NCBI RefSeq assembly: GCF_000016425.1
Contig: NC_009380.1
Span: 2,298,144 to 2,362,143 of the forward strand
DNA from: Salinispora tropica CNB-440
GTDB lineage: Bacteria; Actinomycetota; Actinomycetes; Mycobacteriales; Micromonosporaceae
DNA: 64,000 nt
Direction of reading: 5' to 3'
Part shown: positions 1-7,484 of the stretch, one piece after another
Numbering within the stretch: the stretch's first letter is position 1
Layout: each line of letters opens with the position of its first letter
The notes under the pieces: generated by a model
Databases searched by the model: none
The model's input: the letters and a program-made list of their open reading frames with translations, nothing else
Told to the model about the DNA's origin: nothing
Translations under genes and position numbers: made by a program

Positions 1-2
1 AG

Positions 3-176
3 GTAGCCGGCCGGGTCGGGTTCTTCCTCCGTGTGGACGACTTCGACGCTGCCTACCGGCGGATGACCGAGGCCGGTGTCACCTTCGTCCGGGAACCGCG
101 GACCGAGCCCTATGGCCGAGTCGCGGTCTTTCTCGACATCGCCGGCAACCGGTGGGACCTCCTCGGCGCGACCTGA
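3..176 (+). CDS. VOC-family (glyoxalase/bleomycin-resistance fold) protein, C-terminal part
   Basis: The frame is open from the left edge and ends at TGA 174-176, leaving 57 residues. The visible sequence has the usual last beta-alpha-beta-beta unit of the vicinal oxygen chelate fold: FFLRVDDFDAAYRRM, a loop with GVTFVREPR, then the terminal strand ending in FLDIAGNRWDLL, where an acidic or polar metal-site position normally precedes the D-x-x-GN-x-W/x-L motif. Family members include lactoylglutathione lyases, dioxygenases and antibiotic-binding proteins. The substrate cannot be inferred from this fragment, and the start lies outside the window. Confidence 0.75.
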   Translation, partial: VAGRVGFFLRVDDFDAAYRRMTEAGVTFVREPRTEPYGRVAVFLDIAGNRWDLLGAT

Positions 177-367
177 CGTAACCCCGATGCCCGCGGTGAC
201 CCCCGCAGGTCCCGTGACCACGCCCTACGCGGTGACTTGGAAGTGCCCTCCCTTGAAGAGAAACCTGTAGATGTCGCAATCACAGGTGTCCCGTGCAGGT
301 CAGGCACTTCCGCTCATCCACACGCCGGTGAACAGCAGGTCTCGGCGACTACCACGAATCGTCCGGG

Positions 368-1924
368 TTAGTTGTCAGCGATGCGGATGAGGCCACCGAC
401 GGCACCGATGTACGCGGCGCCGTCGGGTCCGATGGAGATCGGGGCGTAGTGGTTGTTGACAAGTGGTCCGGCTCCGGCCAGCCGGCTCCACACCCGTTCA
501 CCGGACCGTACGTCGATCGCGGTGAGGTACCACGCGTCCGGATGTCCAAGCAACTGGCCGCCGGGGCGGGTCGCCAGCTCGTCGGCGGAGGGGTGGGTGT
601 AGGTGTACAGCAGCCCGTTGGCCAGCGAGACCTTACTGACCACACTCGGGATCCGCTCGACCGTGTTGGACCAGTCGACGGAGCAGTTTCGGCCGGGGTA
701 GTCGACGTGTATCCGGGTCAGACCCGGCACCGTGTCGGGCTGCCTGGCCCCGGCCAGCCCTTTGAGCAGCGCCCGTCCGTCGAACTCGTATCCGTAGTTG
801 TTCTCGACGATGATGTCACCACCGACGGCGACGAGGCTGTTCTCGGTGGCGCTGGTGTTGGCGGGAAAGACCGGGTGGGCGCACACTTCGGTCGGCCCGT
901 TCTTGCCGCGGGCGAACACGAGAACCCGCATGGCCGGATCGGCGTTGTCGGTGATGGCCACGTAGCCCCCATCCGGGCCAGACGCCGGGCCGATCAGGGT
1001 GGGGGTGGTACCGCTACTGTGGCTGAACTGGCCCGGCTTCTGTCGGCTTCCTCGGTCGTAGGGGGCGCGCCAGGTGACCTCGGGCCGTCCGCTCGGTGTG
1101 GCGTCGAACCGGTAGAGCGCGTGGTCGCTGACGACAAAGACTCCGCCCGACTCGTCCACGGCGAAGCTGTTGGTGATCTGCTCACCATTGAATTCGTGTG
1201 TTTCGATCCGACCGTTGGCCATGTCAAGGGTGCCGACGGTACCGTCCTCGGCGGCGAACCAGAGCAGTCCCGACCAGTCCGGCAGGGCCGACACGATGCC
1301 GCTGGTGCCGATGGCGGGGGTGAGGTCGTAGCTGCGCTGGGGCACGAGGCGGTCGCCCTGGACGGCGACGACCAGGATCTCGCCGGTGTTGGTGGGGATG
1401 ATCGCCTGGTCGTGGTTGTCGAGGTAGAAGTACGCGCCGCCGACGGCATCGGTGGGGCTGGCGCTGGCGGCGCCAGGCAGGCTCAGGGTGGTGATGGGGT
1501 CGAGGGTGTCCGGATCCAGGAGGAGAAGCCGAGGTGCCTGGCCCGGGGTGATGCAGACCGTGACGATCCGGCCCCTGGAGTCGAAGGTGACCGTGAGACA
1601 CACTCCGCCCTGCAATCGGCTGCTTACCGTCAGGTCGGGCCCGGAAGGGCCAGGGTTGTGGTATGCGTCGGTCTGGTAGGCGTCGCCATGCATGTTGCTG
1701 GTGCCGTTGGCGGCCATGAAGGGATGTTGCGGTACCTCCGCGGTGTCAATCGGGTGGGCTGTGGCCGGCTGACCCGTGAACGGCCGTAGTCCGACGCCGC
1801 GGGGATCGACGGGGATGGGCAGGGTGCGCCCAGCCGCACTGTCGACTGTGGTCGTACTAGGTAGCGTCAGGCCGAGTACCGTCATGACGGAGGCCAGGGC
1901 GAGACTTCGCTTGCGCATGTTCAT
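368..1924 (-). CDS. secreted beta-propeller (PQQ-like repeat) protein, 518 aa
   Basis: The protein opens with a Sec signal peptide: KRSLA at the positive end, then a hydrophobic stretch to about residue 30. The remainder is beta-rich with recurring blade-like units that hold a D-x-x-G-x-x-x turn (for example AAEDGTVGTLDMANGRI, AVDESGGVFVVSDHALYRF and IGPDGAAYIGAVGGLIRI at the end). This is typical of WD40/PQQ-type propellers that bind ligands or act as scaffolds outside the cell. No catalytic residues are recognisable. The start at 1924 is followed two codons later by a second ATG (1918), which sits at a better distance from the AGGA ribosome-binding site, so 1918 is a plausible real start. 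No partner gene is adjacent on the same strand. Confidence 0.7.
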   Translation of the reverse strand: MNMRKRSLALASVMTVLGLTLPSTTTVDSAAGRTLPIPVDPRGVGLRPFTGQPATAHPIDTAEVPQHPFMAANGTSNMHGDAYQTDAYHNPGPSGPDLTVSSRLQGGVCLTVTFDSRGRIVTVCITPGQAPRLLLLDPDTLDPITTLSLPGAASASPTDAVGGAYFYLDNHDQAIIPTNTGEILVVAVQGDRLVPQRSYDLTPAIGTSGIVSALPDWSGLLWFAAEDGTVGTLDMANGRIETHEFNGEQITNSFAVDESGGVFVVSDHALYRFDATPSGRPEVTWRAPYDRGSRQKPGQFSHSSGTTPTLIGPASGPDGGYVAITDNADPAMRVLVFARGKNGPTEVCAHPVFPANTSATENSLVAVGGDIIVENNYGYEFDGRALLKGLAGARQPDTVPGLTRIHVDYPGRNCSVDWSNTVERIPSVVSKVSLANGLLYTYTHPSADELATRPGGQLLGHPDAWYLTAIDVRSGERVWSRLAGAGPLVNNHYAPISIGPDGAAYIGAVGGLIRIADN

Positions 1925-2294
1925 GGTCCTGACTGTCGACAGATATCGATAAAGGGTGAAGTGTAGAGGTGTGTCGGTTGCATCGGCAATGGGCGGTAGA
2001 GCCCGATGGTGGGTCGATGGCCGGGTTCGTCAACCAGTAGCTTGATCGCGGATTGCCGATAGCTAGAAACCGTCCCTTATCAATGGGCAGGTCGAGGGCA
2101 TTCTGGTTGATCTTTGTCGTATGTCCGACTGGAAGACGTCGACGGCCTCGTCGCGGGTCGATGTTTATGGATGCAGAAAGGTGGGTGATCTTCTTTGTCC
2201 GCAGGAATTCCTCGGCCACGGCATCGACGAAGCCCGGCTCCATGCCCTGCGCCAGTTCCACTTGTGGCAGGGCCTGGATCGGGTTCTCGCCCCG
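1925..2294. other. 370-bp gap without a convincing gene
   Basis: The gap lies between the start of the secreted propeller gene and the end of the MerR-like gene, both on the minus strand. Short open frames on both strands have no recognisable domain and no clear ribosome-binding site. The stretch at about 1940-2130 is less GC-rich than its surroundings and could carry the promoter of the propeller gene. I see no further structure. Confidence 0.4.
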
Positions 2295-2788
2295 TCACTG
2301 CGCACCGCCCCGCCGTTGGGCAACAGGAGCAGGCCGCGCCGGGCGTTGCGCGGTCGGCTCGGGTTCGCCGGCTTCGGCGAGGGCGGTGTGTAGATCGCCG
2401 CGGCTGACGACGGCGGACAGGCCGTCGGAGCAGAGCAGGTAGCGGGTCTCCGGCAAGGGCGGTCGGGACAGGTGCTCGATGAGTCTGGCGACGTGGTGGG
2501 CGCGGGTCGCGGTGTCGGCGGTGGCCTGTTGCCAGTAGGTGCTGACCGCTCGGGCCGCCGCGTCGGGCCTCAGGTCGCACACGGTACGAATCTCGGCCAG
2601 CGGCATGCCGATGCGGCGTAACTGGGCGATCAGCCAGGCGTGAGCCAACTGTTCCGGGTCGTAGAACCGGTAGCCGGACTCGGAATCGACCGCCGTGGGC
2701 GGCAACAGCCCCACCTTGTCGTACCGGCGCAGCGCCTTCGTGTCAGCCGCGCCGCTCGGGCGAACGCGCCGATCGTCAACAGCCCCAC
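2295..2788 (-). pseudogene. MerR-family transcriptional regulator, frameshifted near 2740
   Basis: The gene begins at GTG 2788, eight bases after a strong GAGGAGG site, and reads VGLLTIGAFARAARLT, the typical first helix and turn of a MerR DNA-binding domain. The continuation (KALRRYDKVGLLPP, then ESGYRFYDPEQL and RRIGMPLAEI) is in another frame. One missing base around position 2740, between codons for T and K, restores a complete MerR N-terminus. The C-terminal part contains a coiled-coil region (YWQQATADTATRAHHVARLIEHL) and a tail rich in proline and arginine. About 165 residues if repaired. Either a real inactivating deletion or a sequencing error; the rest of the frame is intact, so recent loss or error is likely. 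Confidence 0.75.
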
Positions 2789-3065
2789 GGTGCCATCCTC
2801 CTCGTGCCGGCCCGGTGCCGGCGCGGACCACGGTGCTGCTTCCCCAAGGGGCAAGGTCAAGCGTCGAGCGGAGCTCGGCGAGGTGGCGGGTACCTGGCCG
2901 GTGGTGAGCCAGCTGTAGACGGCAGTGCCTGACCCGCACCGAGATGGCCTGACCGCTGGTGCGCGAGGTGCACCGCGGCCCCACGCGACGACTCCTGCGC
3001 GCGTGTTCAGGGTGCCGTCGAGATCGTCGCCAACCCCGCATGGAACTGGCCGACCAACGATGCAA

Positions 3066-3086
3066 TAATGAAAACCGTTGTCGTTA
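3066..3086. promoter_or_regulatory. Zur-like palindrome upstream of the surface/metal locus
   Basis: A 21-bp imperfect palindrome, TAATGAAAAC-c-GTTGTCGTTA, with 8 of 10 arm positions matching. It lies 38 bp before the first gene of the locus in an AT-rich island within very GC-rich DNA. It resembles the actinobacterial Zur consensus (ATGAAAAcnGTTTTCAT) with two mismatches. Zur assignment is inferred from the match and from the zinc/manganese-type transporter downstream. Confidence 0.6.
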
Positions 3087-3123
3087 CTGTTGTCCAGCTC
3101 GGGCGCGGTGTGAAAGGGGAGGT

Positions 3124-4596
3124 ATGAATGCGACGATGAGGGCTCGCGGCTTCGCGGCCCTACTAACCGGGGTGATGGTGATCTTCGGTACGGTGCTGGC
3201 ACCCACTGCTGCGTCAGCGGCAGAAAGGACGGTGTTGTCCAAAGGACACGCCGATGCGATCGACGTGCGTTACAGCGACGGCGAGCTGTCGTTGAAGGTC
3301 AACGACGACACGGTCAGCCCGGCCGTGGTCAGGGATCCAGCGGACGTCACGTTCCAGGTCCTGCCGGAGGCGGCGATGGCCGTTCCGGACGATTCCCGGT
3401 TCGCCTTCCTCGGACCGGCGGGTAGCCAGATCTGGCTGCTGCCGATGACCCAGGACCCGGACCTGCTCTGGCCGGGTTGGAACACCACGACGCTCGAGTC
3501 CGATGTGTTCGAGGGGGACACGGTTCGACTGAGCCTGGTCGAGGCGCAGGGGCCGGGCAACGTCACGCTGTTCACGCAGGATTCGTTCGGCGGTCCGATC
3601 ATCAAATTCCGCGGGGACGACGGGCTCCCGGACGCGATCGACGTGCCGGTGCACACCCATGCGCACTCGAACTGGGCGTTCAGCGCGTTGGGTGACTACA
3701 CGCTGACGTTCCAGGCCGACGCGAGGCTGACCGACGGCACCACGATCAGCACCGGGCCGGTGGACTATTCGTTCCTCGTCGGCGAACTGCCCGGTAACGG
3801 CTCGGAGGTCAGCCTGTCGATCAGCGGCATGGCCGACGAGTACCAGCCCAACGACACCGTCACGCTCACCGCCGTGCAGACGCCGCAGACCGAGCTGGAT
3901 TCGTACCACTGGTTCAGCAAGTGCCCGGGTGCGTCTGACTGGACGATTATCACGGGCGAAGCGGGTGCCAGCTACTCGTTCACCGCGACCCGGGAGCTGA
4001 ACGCCTGCGAGTACGTGGCCAAGCTCTACGACGACGATGACGTGGTTTCCGCTGTCAGCGAGGCGGTGATTCTCTGGGTGGCGTTCGCGCCCGCGGAGCC
4101 AGGGAGCTCGCAGACGATCACCGCGTCGATCGACGAGACACAGGGCTCCCTGGTCATCAGCGTCGACCCGGACGACCGGGCCGTGGTGCTGCCACCCGCC
4201 CAGCTCAACAGCGCCGGTGACCGGTGGGAGAGCAGCGGTGAGCTTCGGCCGGTCACGGTGACCGACACCCGCGCCGGTCAGCCGGGCTGGAGCGCGTCCG
4301 GGCAGATCCCGGATGACTTCGCCGGGCCCGACGACGCCACCTTCAGCGCCGGCTACCTCGGCTGGACCCCCCGGGTCCTGGCCCAGGGCGCCGGGCAGGG
4401 GGTCATCGCCGGTCCCGAGGTGGCACCGTACGTCGTCGGCAGCGGCGGCGGCCTCGGCAGCAGCGCGGTTCTGGGTTCGGCGCCGAACGACGCCGGGCGG
4501 GGCACCGCCCAGCTGGGTGCCGGGCTGCGGCTCAGCCTGCCCACCGAGACGGCCGCGGGAACCTACACCGCGACCCTCACCCTTACCGCGATCTAA
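3124..4596 (+). CDS. secreted choice-of-anchor M module protein with Ig-like segment and WxL-like C-terminus, 490 aa
   Basis: A signal peptide (residues 1-35, ending TAASAAE) is followed by one complete surface-repeat module (about 38-220). The module shows GHADAIDV, VPDDSRFAFLGPAG, WLLPM, WPGWNT, GPGNVTLF and the THAHSNWAF histidine motif, then FLVG. Residues about 228-330 form an Ig-like segment with a probable disulfide (FSKCPG and LNACEYVAKLY). The last 130 residues resemble a WxL cell-wall-binding domain: SIDETQGSLVISVDP, GWSASGQIPDDF, YLGWTP and the ending GTYTATLTLTAI, although the second W-x-L motif has lost its Trp. No sortase motif or membrane anchor is present, so retention would depend on the WxL-like part. 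ATG 3124 follows AAAGGGG by about six bases. The next gene encodes a DUF916-type protein, the usual partner of WxL proteins. Confidence 0.8.
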   Translation: MNATMRARGFAALLTGVMVIFGTVLAPTAASAAERTVLSKGHADAIDVRYSDGELSLKVNDDTVSPAVVRDPADVTFQVLPEAAMAVPDDSRFAFLGPAGSQIWLLPMTQDPDLLWPGWNTTTLESDVFEGDTVRLSLVEAQGPGNVTLFTQDSFGGPIIKFRGDDGLPDAIDVPVHTHAHSNWAFSALGDYTLTFQADARLTDGTTISTGPVDYSFLVGELPGNGSEVSLSISGMADEYQPNDTVTLTAVQTPQTELDSYHWFSKCPGASDWTIITGEAGASYSFTATRELNACEYVAKLYDDDDVVSAVSEAVILWVAFAPAEPGSSQTITASIDETQGSLVISVDPDDRAVVLPPAQLNSAGDRWESSGELRPVTVTDTRAGQPGWSASGQIPDDFAGPDDATFSAGYLGWTPRVLAQGAGQGVIAGPEVAPYVVGSGGGLGSSAVLGSAPNDAGRGTAQLGAGLRLSLPTETAAGTYTATLTLTAI

Positions 4597-4723
4597 CCGT
4601 GCCGACCGCTCCGGCGGTCCGGCACTGACTCTCGCCCCCGGACGGCTGCGGGGTGGGCGGAGCGTTGCCGCGCCCGCCCACCCCGCCTCATCCCTCGCCC
4701 CACGGAACGGAAACCGTCGCCCC

Positions 4724-5779
4724 ATGCGCCTGCTCGCCGCCATGGCCACTGGTATCGCCCTGCTCGGCGCTGCCCCGGCACCACCCGCGCCATCGCCGGG
4801 CCCGTCGTCGGCTCCGTCCGCCGTGACCTGGGGCGTGGCACCGTCGAGCCCGGACGGCCCGAACGGCCGTCCGGCGTTCACCTACAAGCTTGACCCCGGC
4901 GCGACGCTGACCGACTACGTCGCGGTCACCAACCACTCGACGCGTCCGCTCACCCTGAACCTCTACGCCAGCGACGCCTTCACCACCCGAGACGGCGGCT
5001 TTGACCTGTTGGCCGGCGGTCAGCAACCCACTGATGTCGGCGCCTGGGTCCGCTTCACCCAACGCAGTGTGACCATCCCGTCCACGTCCCGCCTGAATGT
5101 TCCGTTCACCCTTGCCGTGCCGGAGAACGCCACACCGGGCGACCACGCCGGAGGGGTCGTCGCGTCACTCGCCACCTCGGCGGCCGACGCACAGGGAAAC
5201 CAGGTCGCCGTCGACCACCGCGTCGGTACCCGGATCTACCTGCGGGTCACCGGTGAGCTGCAACCTGCGTTGACCGTCGAGAACCTTCGGGTACGGCACG
5301 CCGGGTCGCTCAACCCCCTGGTTGGAGGCACGCTCACCGCCACCGTCACCGTCCGCAACACCGGCAACGTTCGGCTCACCGGCCGACCTACGCTCGACGT
5401 CGCCGGCCCGCTCGGCCTCGGCCGGCGTTCCGTGGAGGCGGGGGACCTGCCGGAGATCCTGCCTGGCGGCGAAGTGACCACCACCGTACGAATGACGGGT
5501 GCGCCACCGTTGTTCCGGCTGACCACGAAGCTCACCATCAGCCCCGCTGCCGTCGGCGACCAGGTCCTCGACCCACCACCGCAGGGCGACACGACGCACG
5601 TCACCGTCTGGGCGGTGCCCTGGTTGCAGCTAGCCCTACTTGTCCCATTCTCCCTCGCAGTCTGGCTGCTGATCGTTGCCCGACGCCGGCGGCTCCGAGG
5701 GATGGCGCAGGCGGTGGCCGCCGCCCGTGAACAGGGCCGAATGGAGGGGAGCCGGACCGACCGGAAGGACGAACAGTGA
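4724..5779 (+). CDS. WxL_PGBP (DUF916)-like membrane-anchored protein, 351 aa
   Basis: A short signal peptide (RLLAAMATGIALLG) leads into a beta-rich domain with the marks of the WxL protein peptidoglycan-binding family: the TYKLDPGATLTDYVAVTNHS strand near the N-terminus, LNLYASDAFTTRDGGF, and VPFTLAVPENATPGDHAGG. A second immunoglobulin-like half (ENLRVRHAG, TVTVRNTGNVRLTG) is followed by one membrane helix (LQLALLVPFSLAVWLLIVAR, about 300-320) and a basic cytoplasmic tail. In Firmicutes, DUF916 proteins are encoded beside WxL proteins and help tether them to the wall. Here the gene follows one with a WxL-like C-terminus at 127 bp. ATG 4724 is chosen because it directly precedes the signal peptide; a longer frame upstream overlaps the preceding gene and lacks support. 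Confidence 0.75.
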   Translation: MRLLAAMATGIALLGAAPAPPAPSPGPSSAPSAVTWGVAPSSPDGPNGRPAFTYKLDPGATLTDYVAVTNHSTRPLTLNLYASDAFTTRDGGFDLLAGGQQPTDVGAWVRFTQRSVTIPSTSRLNVPFTLAVPENATPGDHAGGVVASLATSAADAQGNQVAVDHRVGTRIYLRVTGELQPALTVENLRVRHAGSLNPLVGGTLTATVTVRNTGNVRLTGRPTLDVAGPLGLGRRSVEAGDLPEILPGGEVTTTVRMTGAPPLFRLTTKLTISPAAVGDQVLDPPPQGDTTHVTVWAVPWLQLALLVPFSLAVWLLIVARRRRLRGMAQAVAAAREQGRMEGSRTDRKDEQ

Positions 5780-5900
5780 CCCGGCGGCCGTACCTCAGCC
5801 GTCACACCGGTCCTGCGACGACGCCGCGGCGTGCCGCCACCAACGGTGCCGTTCCGAGACCGTACGAGACAACACCATCACGTCGCCTGGGGAGCGAACA

Positions 5901-7484
5901 ATGACGATGAGAAGCAGGTGTGCCGGCGCGACCGGCCTTGCCCTGGCCATCCTGGCACTGGCCGTAGGAGCCGCGCCCGCCGTTGCGGAAACGGCCGCGA
6001 TGAGCGCGACCGATGCGGACCTGGTCTCGGTGACGCTCGACGGTGACGCGATGTCACTGCGGATCCGAGACGCCGGTCAGGTGGCCCGCGACGCGCCGGG
6101 GTATGACCCGGCCGAGGTGGTGCTCGGCCCCAACGGGGGCTTGTCGGGCCGGGTTCCGGCTACGTCGGCCCTCGCCTTTCTGGGACCGGCAGGTCAGCCG
6201 GTGTGGTCGCTGTCCGCCGGTGACACCGGGTTCCCCGCCCTGGACACCACCGGCGTACCTGTGGGCTCTGTCACCGAGGACACAGTGACGCTCAGCCTGC
6301 GCTCGGTCGAGGGGCCGGGCACCTTCACCGCCTACCGACTGGCGGGCGTCGAACGGGCGACCGCGCTGTTCGGCAGCGGCACGAATCTGCCGCGGTCTCT
6401 GCGACTGCCAGCGGCTACGCGTACCGACGGCGTGGTGTGGGCCTTCGACACCGCCGGTGACTATCGGCTCACGCTGACCGCATCGGCGGACCTGCGCTCC
6501 GGTAAAGCGGTCAGCGCTGAGGCGACGTATCGGGTTCGCGTACCAGCGATCGTTCCGGCTGGGCAGGTACTGCCGCCGGCTGCGCTGCCGCCGGCTGCGC
6601 TGCCGATGCAGTCGCAGCCTGACAGCCGGTCGGCTGCGGCAGAACCGAGGCCAATCGCGGCACCGAAACCGCTCGCCGCGCCGATGGCAAAGGCTGCCCC
6701 GGCAACGGGCATGACCACGGCGACGGGTGCTCAACAGGTCATCGCCGACGGACACGTCGACATGGGACCGCAACTGTCCGGAGACGAGTGGACAATTCGG
6801 ATCAAGGACGATCGTTCCAGCCCGGCTGTGTGGCGAGAGACCGCCGACGTGGTTCTATGGATCAAGGACAATGCGAAGATCACTGTGCCAGCCGGTGCCG
6901 ACTTCCTCGGTGACCAGGGCGATCCAGTCTGGCTACTGCCCCAGTCCCAGCAGCCCGGCATCGTCTGGCCGGGCTGGAACACTCAGCACGAGTCTGTCGT
7001 CTCCGGCGTCAAGGGCAACGTCACCTGGACGCTGAAGGGCGTCGACGGGCCCGGGCGGTTCGCTCTCTTCCTGACCGGCTCGTTCGGCAAGGCCGACGTG
7101 CTGTTCGACTCCGCCGCGTCGTTCCCACAGCAGCTGACCGTTCCGCTGAACACGCACGCGCACGGCAACTGGGCGTTCAGCAAGCCCGGCCTGTATCGCC
7201 TCGCGGTGCAGATGAGCGGTACCACCACCGCCGGCAAGGCGGTCACCGACACGAAGACGCTGACCATCGCCGTCGGCGACAGCACTGACCCGACCGACGG
7301 CTTGGGATCGGGCAGTGGCTCCGACGGCGACGGAAAGGACCAGGGTAGTGGTGGCCCGCTGCCGCGTACCGGCGCGGGTTGGGTGCTGCTGGCCGTCACG
7401 GTTGGCGTCGTCCTTGTCGTCGCTGGAGCGTTGCTGGTGCTGCTCGCCCGTCGCCGTGCTGGCCCCACCTGGGAGAGCTCGTGA
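5901..7484 (+). CDS. sortase-anchored surface protein with two repeat modules (LPRTG), 527 aa
   Basis: Signal peptide to about residue 30, then two copies of the surface module. The first (about 33-215) keeps the fold signatures (SALAFLGPAGQPVWSL, VEGPGTFTAYR, VVWAFDTAGDYRLTLTAS) but lacks the GHxD and HxH histidines. A Pro/Ala-rich linker (about 217-275) leads to a second, complete module with ADGHVDMGP, FLGDQGDPVWLLPQ, WPGWNT, VDGPGRFALF and HAHGNWAF. A Gly/Ser/Asp linker precedes LPRTGAG, a hydrophobic helix and RRR: a canonical cell-wall sorting signal, although no sortase is encoded in the window. It corresponds to the wall-anchored member of the anchored-repeat ABC transporter loci. Its TGA overlaps the GTG of the lipoprotein gene, indicating coupling to the transporter. 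Confidence 0.87.
   Translation: MTMRSRCAGATGLALAILALAVGAAPAVAETAAMSATDADLVSVTLDGDAMSLRIRDAGQVARDAPGYDPAEVVLGPNGGLSGRVPATSALAFLGPAGQPVWSLSAGDTGFPALDTTGVPVGSVTEDTVTLSLRSVEGPGTFTAYRLAGVERATALFGSGTNLPRSLRLPAATRTDGVVWAFDTAGDYRLTLTASADLRSGKAVSAEATYRVRVPAIVPAGQVLPPAALPPAALPMQSQPDSRSAAAEPRPIAAPKPLAAPMAKAAPATGMTTATGAQQVIADGHVDMGPQLSGDEWTIRIKDDRSSPAVWRETADVVLWIKDNAKITVPAGADFLGDQGDPVWLLPQSQQPGIVWPGWNTQHESVVSGVKGNVTWTLKGVDGPGRFALFLTGSFGKADVLFDSAASFPQQLTVPLNTHAHGNWAFSKPGLYRLAVQMSGTTTAGKAVTDTKTLTIAVGDSTDPTDGLGSGSGSDGDGKDQGSGGPLPRTGAGWVLLAVTVGVVLVVAGALLVLLARRRAGPTWESS

Noticed and set aside
449..1789. 446-codon open frame on the plus strand
   Set aside because: Antisense to the secreted propeller gene; Gly/Val/Arg-rich composition without domain or ribosome-binding site.
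3214..4881. 555-codon open frame on the minus strand
   Set aside because: Opposite to the module/WxL-like gene, Arg-rich, no recognisable family; a product of GC bias.
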